Positions 49,769 through 58,483 are shown, counted from the first letter of the stretch. The stretch is 64,000 nt of DNA from Paeniglutamicibacter antarcticus (GCF_900010755.1 NZ_CZJT01000079.1:213834-277833); one strand, 5' to 3'. Translations and numbers: made by a program. The notes: generated from the sequence alone by a model not told the origin.

Positions 49769-49798
49769 GTCACTTACGCCATGAAATCCGTAAGCGAC
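49769..49798. promoter_or_regulatory. 30-bp dyad upstream of the STAND-like ATPase gene
   Basis: GTCACTTACG (49769-49778) and CGTAAGCGAC (49789-49798) are complementary at nine of ten positions around a ten-base spacer. The dyad ends 15 bp from the ATPase start on the left-going strand, in the gap shared with the right-going HNH gene. An operator for one or both divergent genes is the likely meaning. Confidence 0.45.
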
Positions 49799-49942
49799 TT
49801 GCCGAAACTTTCTGGGTCAGTACGGGGATTGGCGTCGCTTGCTCCTTTGGTTGGTCGAAACCATGTGTGCATATTGATCGTTGCCTCCGTCATCGCCTTG
49901 GTACAGTTCAAGTAACCTAGGATTGAAAGGCAGCGCTAAGAC

Positions 49943-50890
49943 GTGTCAGATCTGCAGTGGCCCATCGAACGCGATCGACGTCTCAGAAGCGAAGCGATTG
50001 CATGGCTTAAGTTTCGGACAAACGACGGAACCGTCCCGCTCACTCGAGAAGAAATCAAGGATTTCGTCTTTGACGGCGAATCCTTTGCGCTTCAAGCGAC
50101 GCAACAAGGGATACGCAAGCCGCGGCAGCTAGATGCCGCTCTTTCCATCCAAACGGTCTACCGGACGCCAGGACAGCCGCGCCCATACGAAGACACCATG
50201 GGTTCCGATGGCCTCATTCGATACATGTGGCGAGGCGAAGACCCTGACCTGCCTGAGAACCGCGCCCTGCGGAACGCTATGGAAAATAGCTTGCCGCTCA
50301 TTTGGTTCATTGGTGTTGGCATGGGTCCTGCAATCTTTCAAGCAATTTGCCCGGTCTTTCTCATTGGGGAGGAGCCCGAACTGCGACGATTTATCATTGC
50401 TCCATATGATGAGGAAGCGTTCTTTACACGTCCAACAGGGCGTGATTCAGTGATTCAAGATACGGTCAAGCGCTACTTGAGTCGCGAGACGAAAATCCGG
50501 CTGCACCAACCAGTATTCAGATCAACAGTGCTCCGCGCATATGAAGAAAGGTGCGCAGTCTGCAACCTTGGGCATCGGGTTTTATTAGATGCCGCACACA
50601 TTGTTCCTGATTCCCATGAGCTGGGCATTGCTTCAGTGGTTAATGGCCTCGCTCTATGCAAGATTCATCATGCTGCCTTTGATTCATCGATCCTTGGAAT
50701 CACACCGGATCTTGTGGTGCAGATTCGTCCTGATCTCCTGGAAGAAATCGATGGTCCGATGCTTGAATACGGGTTGAAGGAACGGCATGGAAAGAAGCTG
50801 ATGATGCTGCCGACCCGCAAGGCTGAGCAGCCTAGAAAAGATCTGCTTGAATTCGCCTATGACAGGTTCTTGAACGCGAAACCTGCCTAG
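49943..50890 (+). CDS. HNH endonuclease, COG3440-like putative restriction enzyme
   Basis: 315 residues from GTG 49943. The C-terminal half has a zinc-type HNH nuclease: C204 and C207 (CAVC), H219 (DAAHIVPD), N234, C239 and H242/H243 (GLALCKIHH). The N-terminal 170 residues carry the YRTPGQPRPYED, RYMWRGEDPD and PVFLIGE segments that I associate with COG3440-type predicted restriction endonucleases, where this half is thought to be a DNA-recognition (PUA/SRA-like) module. If so, it may cut modified phage DNA as a stand-alone type IV-like enzyme. It is divergent from the ATPase gene and not coupled to the next gene. The ribosome-binding site (AAAGG) is weak and distant. Confidence 0.75.
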   Translation: MSDLQWPIERDRRLRSEAIAWLKFRTNDGTVPLTREEIKDFVFDGESFALQATQQGIRKPRQLDAALSIQTVYRTPGQPRPYEDTMGSDGLIRYMWRGEDPDLPENRALRNAMENSLPLIWFIGVGMGPAIFQAICPVFLIGEEPELRRFIIAPYDEEAFFTRPTGRDSVIQDTVKRYLSRETKIRLHQPVFRSTVLRAYEERCAVCNLGHRVLLDAAHIVPDSHELGIASVVNGLALCKIHHAAFDSSILGITPDLVVQIRPDLLEEIDGPMLEYGLKERHGKKLMMLPTRKAEQPRKDLLEFAYDRFLNAKPA

Positions 50891-50980
50891 TGCATTTGTT
50901 GCGTTGAGGCACGATGCATTGACCTCAAGAATCGAACCACAACTGGAACGTGGGCGCTGTATCCAATTCGTCCTACGATA

Positions 50981-51002
50981 TTTAGCGTAACTCTGCTCTA
51001 AA
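50981..51002 (+). promoter_or_regulatory. Candidate operator of the NrtR-like regulator (site 1)
   Basis: A 22-bp element with arms TTTAG and CTAAA, ending eight bases before the regulator's ATG. Its halves TTTA-CG-AA and TGCTCTAA recur in the same orientation upstream of the neighbouring ADP-ribosylglycohydrolase gene (16 of 22 bases identical). A possible -10 TACGAT (50974-50979) precedes it, so binding here would block transcription: autoregulation is likely. Confidence 0.55.
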
Positions 51003-51010
51003 GTGGTTCC

Positions 51011-51670
51011 ATGGCTGTCAGTGACTTGCACAAGTACCCTCGCCCCAGCGTCGCCGTCGATGTTGCACTCCTGACGGTCGACGAAGGTCGCCTCAAGGTT
51101 GCGCTCATCCGCAGAGAAGGTGGGGACAAGGGCGGCGAGCTGTCCCTGCCAGGAACATTTCTCCACGAGGGGGAGCGTCTTGCTGACGCGGCATTGCGTT
51201 GTCTGTCAGACAAAGCGGGCGTTCGTGGATTCCATCCGCGCCAGCTCCACGTGTTCGATGATCCGAAACGCGATGATCGCGGTTGGGTGTTGTCGGTTGC
51301 CCACGTTGACGTAGTCAGGGTTGAAGATCTGCGCAAAGCCATCGAGAACGGCAGTCTCCAGCTCATAGATGTTGAGCTGATCGGAAATCTTCCGTATGCC
51401 CACGAAGAAATCGTTCAAAAAGCCGTCGACGCTGTCCGGCGCAACTACCTGGAGACCCCCGACCCCTGGGGGCTGATCGAGCAACCGTTCATTATGTCCC
51501 AACTGCGTGATCTGCACGAATCCGTTTTGGGACGGCAATTGCAACGGGATACCTTCCGGCGCCAGATGGAACCGATGCTCCAGGGAACCGAGGAGACGGC
51601 GGTACCGCCGTCGGTGCGTGTTGGCGGCGAGGCGCGAGGTCGCCCCGCGCGCCTCTATCGCCGCAACTGA
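51011..51670 (+). CDS. NrtR-like Nudix-fold transcriptional regulator
   Basis: 219 residues. The first ~135 form a Nudix fold (DVALLTVDEGRLKVALIRR, LPGTFLHEGE). The catalytic Nudix box is degenerate: the usual REXXEE reads RCLSDK, so pyrophosphatase activity is unlikely. The C-terminal part (about 150-219, LRDLHESVLGR through to GRPARLYRR) matches the winged-helix domain of NrtR-type repressors. Known NrtR proteins use the dead Nudix domain to sense ADP-ribose or related NAD metabolites. The stop codon directly abuts the stop of the convergent ADP-ribosylglycohydrolase gene, whose reaction releases ADP-ribose. That suggests the neighbour's product is the effector, which is inference. Confidence 0.85.
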   Translation: MAVSDLHKYPRPSVAVDVALLTVDEGRLKVALIRREGGDKGGELSLPGTFLHEGERLADAALRCLSDKAGVRGFHPRQLHVFDDPKRDDRGWVLSVAHVDVVRVEDLRKAIENGSLQLIDVELIGNLPYAHEEIVQKAVDAVRRNYLETPDPWGLIEQPFIMSQLRDLHESVLGRQLQRDTFRRQMEPMLQGTEETAVPPSVRVGGEARGRPARLYRRN

Positions 51671-53122
51671 TTAGTCCCGCCCGGCTTCCGCGAGGTAGCG
51701 GCGGAACGCCGGATTCGGGTTCGCCCGGGGAAGTACTCGGCCGATGCGCTCCAGGGCCTCCATGAGCGTCCCGCCAGCAATCTTGGCTCCATAGGCGGCC
51801 GCAATGGTGGGAGTTCGCGATTCCATCCTGACGCAATGTAGCAGGACGGTCTTGCCTTCGGCCCGGAAGCGCTCGATGGCGTTCACCGCGTCCCGCACGA
51901 TGAAGTCCAAGTGCTCGTTCTCAGAAGAATCAATCAGCCAATACTCGGCATGGTCGCGGCGTCCGACCTGCGCTTGGTCGCTGCCTACGCGGCACAGGCT
52001 CACCACGGCGTCGTACTCTTCGCTGTCCAACGCGCCGACGGCACCCAGTAGGACTCCGGCGTCGTCGGGGTGGCGGAAGGTTTCTCGGGAATCCGACCCA
52101 GCCCAAGAGGAGTAGTCCATGGTTGGAATTGCCGGCCATTGAGTACCGACTGGCTTTTCCGTCGCCAACGCCAAGCCGATGCCGATGAGATCGCGGGCGT
52201 CGTACCCTGGCCATCCATGGAGGTCGCGCAGCCACTCGAAGGGAATTGCCGCGATTCCATAAGCTGCACCCAGCAGTGAACCGGCAATGGCCGCGACGGT
52301 GTCCGTGTCGTTGCCTCCGCGCACTGCAGCTTCCAGTGCTGCTCGGAGATGCTCCGGGCCCGTTTGGTCGGGTCGGCGAGTCGTATGTATGGAACTCCAT
52401 GCACCCTGAAAAGCCTCGACAACCCAGCCGTTGTTTCGGAATTCTGAGGGTTCCCTGTTTTCCGCGGCGTCGATTCGTTCCAGCCATAGTTCCTCGCTGC
52501 CGCGGAGGTGGGACCTTTCCTGGAGTCCGACCCGGATATCCAGTTCGCCGGTCAGTACTGCATGGGCGATTGCGGCGCTCCAGAGGGCGGCTGCATCGCC
52601 TGCATCGTCTTCAAAGTGTGTGAGTACGCTGAAGCGACGGGCATCACGCATAGTCATGTCGCGCAGGTCGTCCCAGTCTTGGCTGTGGTGCAGGTGGGCC
52701 ACACCAATGGGGGCAGTACGCATCAACGAACCATTGCCGGCGCTGCGTCCGTTCCGCTCGTGGAAAGCGCGGGCCGCTCCCTCGAAGCCCAAGCGTTCGG
52801 ACTGCCTGAGGACCGCGCGCGTCTGTGCGCCCACATCCTTGGCCGTCCGGGCCCAATCGATCCACCGTCGCTGGGTAGAGCTGTATCGATCTTCAGATCC
52901 GCTGCGTTCTTCGAGGAATCCTTCGGCGATGCATAACGCCATGGAAGTGTCGTCGGTCCACTCGCTGGGCTCAAATCCGAACGGACCGCCGCCCTTCATG
53001 TAAACGGGCGTGGATGCGGGCAGCGCGGGGCCGAATTCGTATCCGGCGCCGAGTGCATCGCCGACTGCGAGGCCGACGAGTACACCTGCGGCACGGGCGG
53101 TTTGTGCGGTGTTCAGATCCAT
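51671..53122 (-). CDS. ADP-ribosylglycohydrolase fused to dual-specificity-phosphatase-like domain
   Basis: 483 residues from ATG 53122, preceded by GGAGGACCC; an in-frame start at 53209 is less likely. Residues ~1-340 are a DraG-type hydrolase with the metal-binding motifs GLAVGDALGAGYEFGP, WTDDTSMALC and GGNDTDTVAAIAG. It should remove ADP-ribose from modified proteins or nucleic acids. The C-terminal ~130 residues carry LLHCVRMESRT, in which C430-x5-R436 is the cysteine phosphatase signature of dual-specificity phosphatases. The fusion may strip both ADP-ribose and phosphate, or process ADP-ribose-phosphate products. Control by the adjacent NrtR-like protein is suggested by the shared upstream element. 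Confidence 0.9.
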   Translation of the reverse strand: MDLNTAQTARAAGVLVGLAVGDALGAGYEFGPALPASTPVYMKGGGPFGFEPSEWTDDTSMALCIAEGFLEERSGSEDRYSSTQRRWIDWARTAKDVGAQTRAVLRQSERLGFEGAARAFHERNGRSAGNGSLMRTAPIGVAHLHHSQDWDDLRDMTMRDARRFSVLTHFEDDAGDAAALWSAAIAHAVLTGELDIRVGLQERSHLRGSEELWLERIDAAENREPSEFRNNGWVVEAFQGAWSSIHTTRRPDQTGPEHLRAALEAAVRGGNDTDTVAAIAGSLLGAAYGIAAIPFEWLRDLHGWPGYDARDLIGIGLALATEKPVGTQWPAIPTMDYSSWAGSDSRETFRHPDDAGVLLGAVGALDSEEYDAVVSLCRVGSDQAQVGRRDHAEYWLIDSSENEHLDFIVRDAVNAIERFRAEGKTVLLHCVRMESRTPTIAAAYGAKIAGGTLMEALERIGRVLPRANPNPAFRRYLAEAGRD

Positions 53123-53143
53123 GGGTCCTCCAGAACTTTTTGA

Positions 53144-53165
53144 CTTAGAGCATGTTTGCGATAAA
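53144..53165 (-). promoter_or_regulatory. Candidate NrtR-like operator (site 2) before the ADP-ribosylglycohydrolase gene
   Basis: Read along the left-going strand this 22-bp element begins TTTATCGC and ends TGCTCTAAG. It matches site 1 at 16 of 22 positions, in the same orientation relative to its gene, 21 bp before the ATG. The same gap also holds a separate short palindrome, CACTT-TGCGC-AAGTG (53188-53202). Confidence 0.55.
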
Positions 53166-53415
53166 TCAAAGCTTAGGCCCGCTACTTCACTTTGCGCAAG
53201 TGCGCTCAAAACCGAGAGGTGCGGGATTTGTGCGGTACTCGAAGGGATCTAGCGCGTCTGGTTACCTGGCTGTGTCTCGGCCAAGGGCGTCATGTCTCTG
53301 GCAATTGGCCCTCGTGCATACCGGAAAGGTCGTGGCCGGCTGGTGGGCGTTTCGCCGGTTGCCGATTTTGGCCGTTATGATCGGGATCAACCACTACGGC
53401 ATAGGAAATGGCAAC

Positions 53416-53991
53416 GTGAATACGAAGCGGACCACCGGAAACCACTCGACTCGGGAGAAAATCCTCGATGTTGCCGCTGACCTCTTCGTCGAGAACGGCT
53501 ACCCCAGTACTCCGCTGAGCTTGATCGCCTCGAAACTGGAGTTCACCAAGGCGGCGCTTTACTACCATTTCAAGAACAAGGCCGACATCCTCACCGGAAT
53601 ACTCGATCCGCTGCTTGATGCGATTGACGCGATTCTAAGAGAAACGCCAGTGCATTTTCCCGACGCCGAGAAGCGATGGGAATTTGTGCTCGCATACTCG
53701 GAGCTGCTGTTGTCTAATGCCAGAGCTGTCTCGGTTCTTGCGATCGGTGGTAACCAGGCGTGGATGCCTGAAGATATCTTGAAACGCATTGAAGGGCACC
53801 GAGTGCGTACCACCGAGCTGGCAATGCTTCCCGGCATGAGCGACGAAGACCAGGTGAAGGCAATACTCCTCGTGGACATGCTGCACCGCGAGATCGTGTT
53901 TGAGAAAGGCCGCGGTGTGGTCAATGGCATGACTGCCGAGCGCCGCCGTGAGATTGTTTATGGCTTCATCCGAGAGTCTTTGGAGTCCTAG
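53416..53991 (+). CDS. TetR-family regulator, probably of the adjacent catabolic operon
   Basis: 191 residues from GTG 53416, with AGGAAA eight bases upstream. The open frame continues upstream to 53152, but TetR proteins are normally about this length and the helix-turn-helix lies near the N-terminus as expected (TREKILDVAADLFVENGY, LSLIASKLEF, ALYYHFKNKADIL). The C-terminal ligand domain is helical and family-typical. It is on the same strand as the acyl-CoA operon but 673 bp before it, so it is probably transcribed alone. A palindrome inside the operon promoter is the obvious candidate binding site. The ligand would be a CoA thioester or steroid-like acid by analogy. Confidence 0.85.
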   Translation: MNTKRTTGNHSTREKILDVAADLFVENGYPSTPLSLIASKLEFTKAALYYHFKNKADILTGILDPLLDAIDAILRETPVHFPDAEKRWEFVLAYSELLLSNARAVSVLAIGGNQAWMPEDILKRIEGHRVRTTELAMLPGMSDEDQVKAILLVDMLHREIVFEKGRGVVNGMTAERRREIVYGFIRESLES

Positions 53992-54578
53992 AACCAAAGA
54001 TTTCCAGAGCGCTTTTACGGCCTTCGCTTGTCGGCAACAGTGGTGGTTCATTGCCTTTGTTAGGGCTTGCCGTCGCTTGAATTTCTTTCGAATGAAACGG
54101 TGAGAAAGCCGCACGAAGGTGCCGTCTTTGCACACTGCGCTCCAATGTATCGACGTCTTGACGGACGTGGCTTGGCTATCTCAGTGGCGCCACCGAAGGC
54201 GCCTTTCCCGCATGGCGCCTCCCTTTGAGCGGTTTCGCAGCGATGCCTGAATCCTCGAAACCTTTTGCCAAATGCCGGGCATCGAGTGACCCTGGTGTAG
54301 CCGGTTCTCTTGCTGTGGGTTGTGCACTTTTCGCGCAACCATTTGCATCTTCCATTCCGTCATATGCGCGCACATCGAGTGTTGTTGGGCTCTTGTGCCT
54401 GAACTTTCTTGCGCTGCCGCGTGCTTTTTTGAGCTTTCAAGCTCTACCTTTCGTCCGAACGGAAGCCTGGATTTTCGCGCGCAATCAAGCGATTTGGATG
54501 CTTTTACCCACCAGACCTGCCTGGTTTCCCGAGCAGCCGGTTGACCCCCTTGCATAAATAGAACCGAGTTTCAATATC
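53992..54578. other. Gene-free stretch with a GC-rich hairpin
   Basis: No convincing coding frame here; the longest frames lack ribosome-binding sites and family resemblance. GGCGCC (54186-54191) and GGCGCC (54198-54203) can pair around ACCGAA and are followed by TTT, a weak terminator candidate for the TetR gene about 200 bp upstream. Nothing else recognisable is seen before the operon promoter. Confidence 0.5.
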
Positions 54579-54607
54579 TTGACCACTTGCCGGCCGGTAA
54601 GTAATCT
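54579..54607 (+). promoter_or_regulatory. Promoter of the acyl-CoA operon with operator in its spacer
   Basis: -35 TTGACC (54579-54584) and -10 TAATCT (54602-54607) are exactly 17 bp apart. The spacer is filled by ACTTGCCGGCCGGTAAGT (54585-54602), an 18-bp palindrome with one mismatched pair. A repressor bound there would directly exclude RNA polymerase. The TetR protein encoded upstream is the natural candidate. Transcription would start about 50 bases before the first gene. Confidence 0.65.
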
Positions 54608-54664
54608 GAGTCACACCTTGCCGTCGCCGACGGCCAACGCCTGTCAACGACGAAAGGCAAAGTA

Positions 54665-55846
54665 ATGCATCTACGTTCTTCCCCGGAGATCACGAATCTC
54701 CGCGAGGAGCTCCGTTCCTACTTCGCGAACCTGCTGACCGACGAAGTGCGAACCGGATTGCGTGAAGAGGGCGAAGCGGGTGGCCCGGTCCACGCTGCCA
54801 TCCAAGCCCAGATGGGCCGCGACGGATGGCTCGGCATTGGGTGGCCCACCGAATATGGCGGCCAGGGCCTCGGTCCGGATGCGCAGTTCGTGTTCTACGA
54901 CGAGGCCTACCGCGCCAATGCCCCCATTCCGATGATCACCATGACCACCGTTGGCCCAACACTTATGAGCCAGGGAACCCAGGAGCAGAAGGATTACTTC
55001 CTTCCGAGGATCCTGGCCGGCGAATGCATCTTCGCGATCGGCTACACCGAAGCTGCATCCGGCACCGACCTCGCGTCCCTGACCACCCGCGCAGTGCGCG
55101 AGGGCGATGAGTATGTCATCAACGGCAGCAAGGTCTTCACCTCCGGTGCCGACGGCGCCGACTGGATCTGGCTGGCTGCCCGCACTGACCCGGATGCGCC
55201 CAAGCACAAGGGAATCTCGCTGATCTTGGTCCCGACCTCTGATCCGGGATTCTCAGTCACCCCGATCCACGCCCTGGGCGAGATCAGCACGACCGCCACC
55301 TACTACGACGACGTGCGCGTTCCTGTCACCAATGTTGTTGGCAAGGAAAACCAAGGCTGGCAGATGATCACCACCCAGCTGAACCACGAACGCGTCGGAC
55401 TTGCAGCCTTCAGCGGCATCTGCGAGGGATTGCTCGATGACGTCCGCGCATGGGTCGGCGAGCAGCAAACCGCAGACGGCAAACCGTTGGCCGCCGAGCC
55501 GTGGGTCCGCCACCTAATGGCAACCTCCACCGCCCGGCTGCGTGCCATGCGCTTGATGAACTGGAAGCTCGTGGAAACCACCACCCGCGGCGAACTCGAC
55601 CCGGGTTCAGCTTCCGCGGCAAAGGTCTTCGCCACCGAGACGGTAGTGGATGTCTACCGTTCCCTGCTGGAAGTAGTGGGTTCCGGGGCCTCGCGCATCA
55701 CCAACGCACCGTGGCGCTTCGACACCGGGCGACTTGCCCTAATGAACCTGGGCGCACAGATCAACACATTTGGCGGCGGCGTCGCCGAAATCCAGCGCGA
55801 AATTGTCGCCTGGACCACCCTCGGCATGGCAAGGAAGGCACGATGA
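54665..55846 (+). CDS. Acyl-CoA dehydrogenase, FadE29/ChsE2-like subunit
   Basis: 393 residues with the acyl-CoA dehydrogenase fold: WPTEYGGQGLGP, the FAD/substrate region IGYTEAASGTDLASLTTRA, the central beta-domain and the helical C-terminus GGGVAEIQREIVAWTTLG. It should introduce the alpha,beta double bond into an acyl-CoA. It is followed by a second, shorter dehydrogenase gene with an ATGA overlap, as in the alpha2beta2 enzymes of steroid side-chain breakdown (FadE28-FadE29). The igr-like gene order downstream supports this assignment. The start has GAAAGG upstream and is the first gene behind the promoter. Confidence 0.85.
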   Translation: MHLRSSPEITNLREELRSYFANLLTDEVRTGLREEGEAGGPVHAAIQAQMGRDGWLGIGWPTEYGGQGLGPDAQFVFYDEAYRANAPIPMITMTTVGPTLMSQGTQEQKDYFLPRILAGECIFAIGYTEAASGTDLASLTTRAVREGDEYVINGSKVFTSGADGADWIWLAARTDPDAPKHKGISLILVPTSDPGFSVTPIHALGEISTTATYYDDVRVPVTNVVGKENQGWQMITTQLNHERVGLAAFSGICEGLLDDVRAWVGEQQTADGKPLAAEPWVRHLMATSTARLRAMRLMNWKLVETTTRGELDPGSASAAKVFATETVVDVYRSLLEVVGSGASRITNAPWRFDTGRLALMNLGAQINTFGGGVAEIQREIVAWTTLGMARKAR

Positions 55847-56985
55847 GCACCGCAAACACCACCAGCACGTTGCAGGCCCCCAACATGGAATTCACCTTGG
55901 ACGAGGGCCAACAGGCAGTCGCCGACCTTGCGGGCCAGATCTTCGCGCAGCTCAGCAGCGACGAACTGCACATCGCCTCGGTGAATACCGGGGAAGCCTT
56001 CGATGCGAACCTCTGGGAACAAATCACCCAGGCCGGCCTGCTGGATGCACTGCTTCCCCTCGATGAGGATGAGCCCGGCTTGGGCATGGTGGGAGTGGTG
56101 CTGCTTGCCCGCGAACAGGGCCGCTGCCTGGGCCGTATCCCGTTCATCACCACCGCTGTCGCAGCACTTGCCCTTGCCGAGTTCGGCGGCGGCCGCGACG
56201 CCCTCGCCGGCATCGGTGAGGGAACCGCACGCGTGGGAGTCCTGCTGCCCGAGGTCCGCCAGCGCATCAACGGCCGGCAGACCGCGGACGGCTGGGTGCT
56301 CAACGGATGCATCGAGCTTGGCTACGTGTTTCCCAGCTCAACCCACCTGATGGTCCAGTTCCACACCGAAGACGGCGAACTGGTGGCAGTCGTGGAAGCC
56401 TCCCGCGCCGGAATCGAGATTGACCAATTCAAAGGAATCTCCAACCTGGAGCACGCAGCCTTGGCCTTTGACAACGTGACGGTAACGCGCGAAGACCTGG
56501 TCGGTGCGGAACGCCCAGCCGGTGAGGTCGCCGCGTGGATCCGCCCGCGCCTGCTGACCGCGGCCGCGGCACTCACCGCCGGTGCCTGCGAGGAAGCTGT
56601 GCGCCGCACCGCGATCTTCGTCTCCGAGCGCGAGCAATTTGGTCGCCCGCTGTCCACCAACCAGGGCGTGGCGCTGCGTGCCGCCGATGCCCACATTGAT
56701 TCAACCGTCACGTGGCTGACCACCATCGACGCCGCCTGGCAGCTGGACAACGACGGCGAGGGCGAACTTGCCGCATTCACCGCCTCCTGGTGCGCCCGCG
56801 AGGGTGGCTTCCGTGCGGTGCACGCAACCCAGCACCTGCATGGGGGCATGGGCGCGGACCTGGACAACCACATCCACCGCTTCTTCGTTTGGGTTCGCGA
56901 GCTTGACGTACTCTGGGGCTCCGCAGGACAGGTAGTTGAAGAACTGGCCGACGTGATTCTTCCGCTGGAGGGATCATGGGTGTGA
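55843..56985 (+). CDS. Acyl-CoA dehydrogenase, second subunit (FadE28-like)
   Basis: 380 residues from ATG 55843, which overlaps the preceding stop; the open frame reaches back to 55450 but would lie wholly inside the first gene. Sequence is more divergent than its partner: LDEGQQAVADLAGQIF at the start, a mid region with FKGISNLEHAALAFDNV, and the C-terminal AFTASWCAREGGFRAVHATQHLHGGMG. Such subunits pair with the upstream one, each supplying half of the FAD site. The two probably form one heterotetrameric enzyme. The stop lies inside the MFS gene, which overlaps by ten bases. Confidence 0.85.
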   Translation: MSTANTTSTLQAPNMEFTLDEGQQAVADLAGQIFAQLSSDELHIASVNTGEAFDANLWEQITQAGLLDALLPLDEDEPGLGMVGVVLLAREQGRCLGRIPFITTAVAALALAEFGGGRDALAGIGEGTARVGVLLPEVRQRINGRQTADGWVLNGCIELGYVFPSSTHLMVQFHTEDGELVAVVEASRAGIEIDQFKGISNLEHAALAFDNVTVTREDLVGAERPAGEVAAWIRPRLLTAAAALTAGACEEAVRRTAIFVSEREQFGRPLSTNQGVALRAADAHIDSTVTWLTTIDAAWQLDNDGEGELAAFTASWCAREGGFRAVHATQHLHGGMGADLDNHIHRFFVWVRELDVLWGSAGQVVEELADVILPLEGSWV

Positions 56986-58481
56986 CAGCCTCTGTTGGCT
57001 CCAAGCAGCTGGCGACTCGCGGCGTCGGATCGATTCTTGCGATCCTGGTGTTCGCGGAAGTCATCGCCGCCTTCGAGACCTCCATGGCCGTCCAGTTGCT
57101 CTACACTCCGGGGGACTTCTTCACCACCGACCTGTCGCAGCTGGTGTGGGTCATTACCGCCTACTCGCTGGTTGCCGCCCTGGCCACCGGATTCGTGGGC
57201 CGCCTGGGTGACCAGTTTGGCCGGCGCAAGATCATGGTTGCCATCCTGCTGATCTCTGCCGTCGGCTCGGTCATCAGCGCCCTGGCCCCGACCTTCGGCA
57301 TACTGGTGGCCGGCCGTGCCCTACAAGGTGTCTCCGGTGCGGTGCTGCCGTTGGCCATCGGCATGGTGCGTTCCAGCTTCCCGGCGGCGAAGGTCAGCCT
57401 GGGCATCGCGGTGGTCAGCACCTCGGCGCTCATTGCCGGCGCGGCGGGCATGCTCGCCGGAGGATTGTTCCTTGACTACGCGTCCTGGCACTACATCTTC
57501 TGGACCGCTGCCATTGCCGCCACCCTCGCCGCAGCCTTCGTGCACTTCGGCATCCCGCGCGAACCACGTGAAACCCTGGCCGCGGCAGGAAAGATCGACT
57601 ACTTCGGCGGTCTGCTCTTTGGTGCCGCCATCGCCTCGACGCTCTATGGGCTGACGCTGAGCAAGAACCTTGGCTGGAGCGATCTCTCGGTGCTCGCCTT
57701 CGTGATTGGCGGACTGGTTGCGCTGGCGCTATGGGTCAGGTGGGAGTTGCGCATCGAGGAACCCATGATCAATGTGCGGATGTTTGGCCAGCGCAAATTT
57801 GCCCTGGGCATGCTGGCCACCGCGTTGATCGCCGTGGGACCCATTGGAACCATGAGCATCCTGACCGTGACGATTTACCGCTCCCCGAGCAGCATCCCCA
57901 CGGCCGATGGCGGCGTCATGGACCTGCCGGTGGGCCTGGGGCTCAGCGCCACGCAGACCGGCCTGCTGGGATTCATCACGGCAGCAGCGGCATTCGCCAT
58001 CTCACCGTTGATCGGCAAGGTCTCCGCCCGTTTCGGGGCCCGGATGGGCCTGATGATTGGTTCGCTCTTGATGATTGTTGGCCTGGTCATCATCTGTGTG
58101 GCTCCCGGTCAGCTTCCGGTGGTGCTCACCGGCCTGGTCATCACGGTCTTCGGCACCGGGTTCCTGTACTCCGGGATGCCCACGGTCATCGTGGAATGTG
58201 TCCTTCCGGAACAAACCAGCACCGCCACAGCCGTCAATGCGGTCACCCGCACGGCATTCCAAGCAGTGGCAGCCTCCGTGGTGGGCCTGCTGCTCGCGTT
58301 CTCGCCTGTTGTAGCAGGCGAGAACACGTTCGTCTCGTTGGCAGGATTCTTCCTTGTCGCGGGCGTGCTCATCACCACGTGCCTTCTGACCATTGTCGTT
58401 GTCTTGTTCATTCCACCGACAAAGATCGCCAATCCACGGGAATCCGAAGCCCAGGTAGACCACCTCACCCTTAAGGATTAA
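56976..58481 (+). CDS. MFS transporter, DHA2-like (12-14 membrane segments)
   Basis: 501 residues, strongly hydrophobic, with the MFS motif A GRLGDQFGRRK after the second membrane segment and many Gly/Ala/Leu-rich helices throughout. GGAGGG lies three bases before the ATG. It is embedded between a dehydrogenase and an acyl-CoA ligase gene, so it is more likely an importer of the acid degraded by this operon than a drug exporter. Rhodococcal cholate clusters also carry an MFS gene (camM). Substrate and direction cannot be read from sequence. Confidence 0.85.
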   Translation: MGVTASVGSKQLATRGVGSILAILVFAEVIAAFETSMAVQLLYTPGDFFTTDLSQLVWVITAYSLVAALATGFVGRLGDQFGRRKIMVAILLISAVGSVISALAPTFGILVAGRALQGVSGAVLPLAIGMVRSSFPAAKVSLGIAVVSTSALIAGAAGMLAGGLFLDYASWHYIFWTAAIAATLAAAFVHFGIPREPRETLAAAGKIDYFGGLLFGAAIASTLYGLTLSKNLGWSDLSVLAFVIGGLVALALWVRWELRIEEPMINVRMFGQRKFALGMLATALIAVGPIGTMSILTVTIYRSPSSIPTADGGVMDLPVGLGLSATQTGLLGFITAAAAFAISPLIGKVSARFGARMGLMIGSLLMIVGLVIICVAPGQLPVVLTGLVITVFGTGFLYSGMPTVIVECVLPEQTSTATAVNAVTRTAFQAVAASVVGLLLAFSPVVAGENTFVSLAGFFLVAGVLITTCLLTIVVVLFIPPTKIANPRESEAQVDHLTLKD

Positions 58482-58483
58482 GC

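Noticed and set aside
53152..53415. Upstream extension of the TetR protein
   Set aside because: It adds 88 residues before a domain that is normally N-terminal and has no ribosome-binding site at its start.
54225..54557. 110-codon frame in the gap before the acyl-CoA operon
   Set aside because: No ribosome-binding site, low-complexity Phe/Ala/Ser composition and no recognisable motif.
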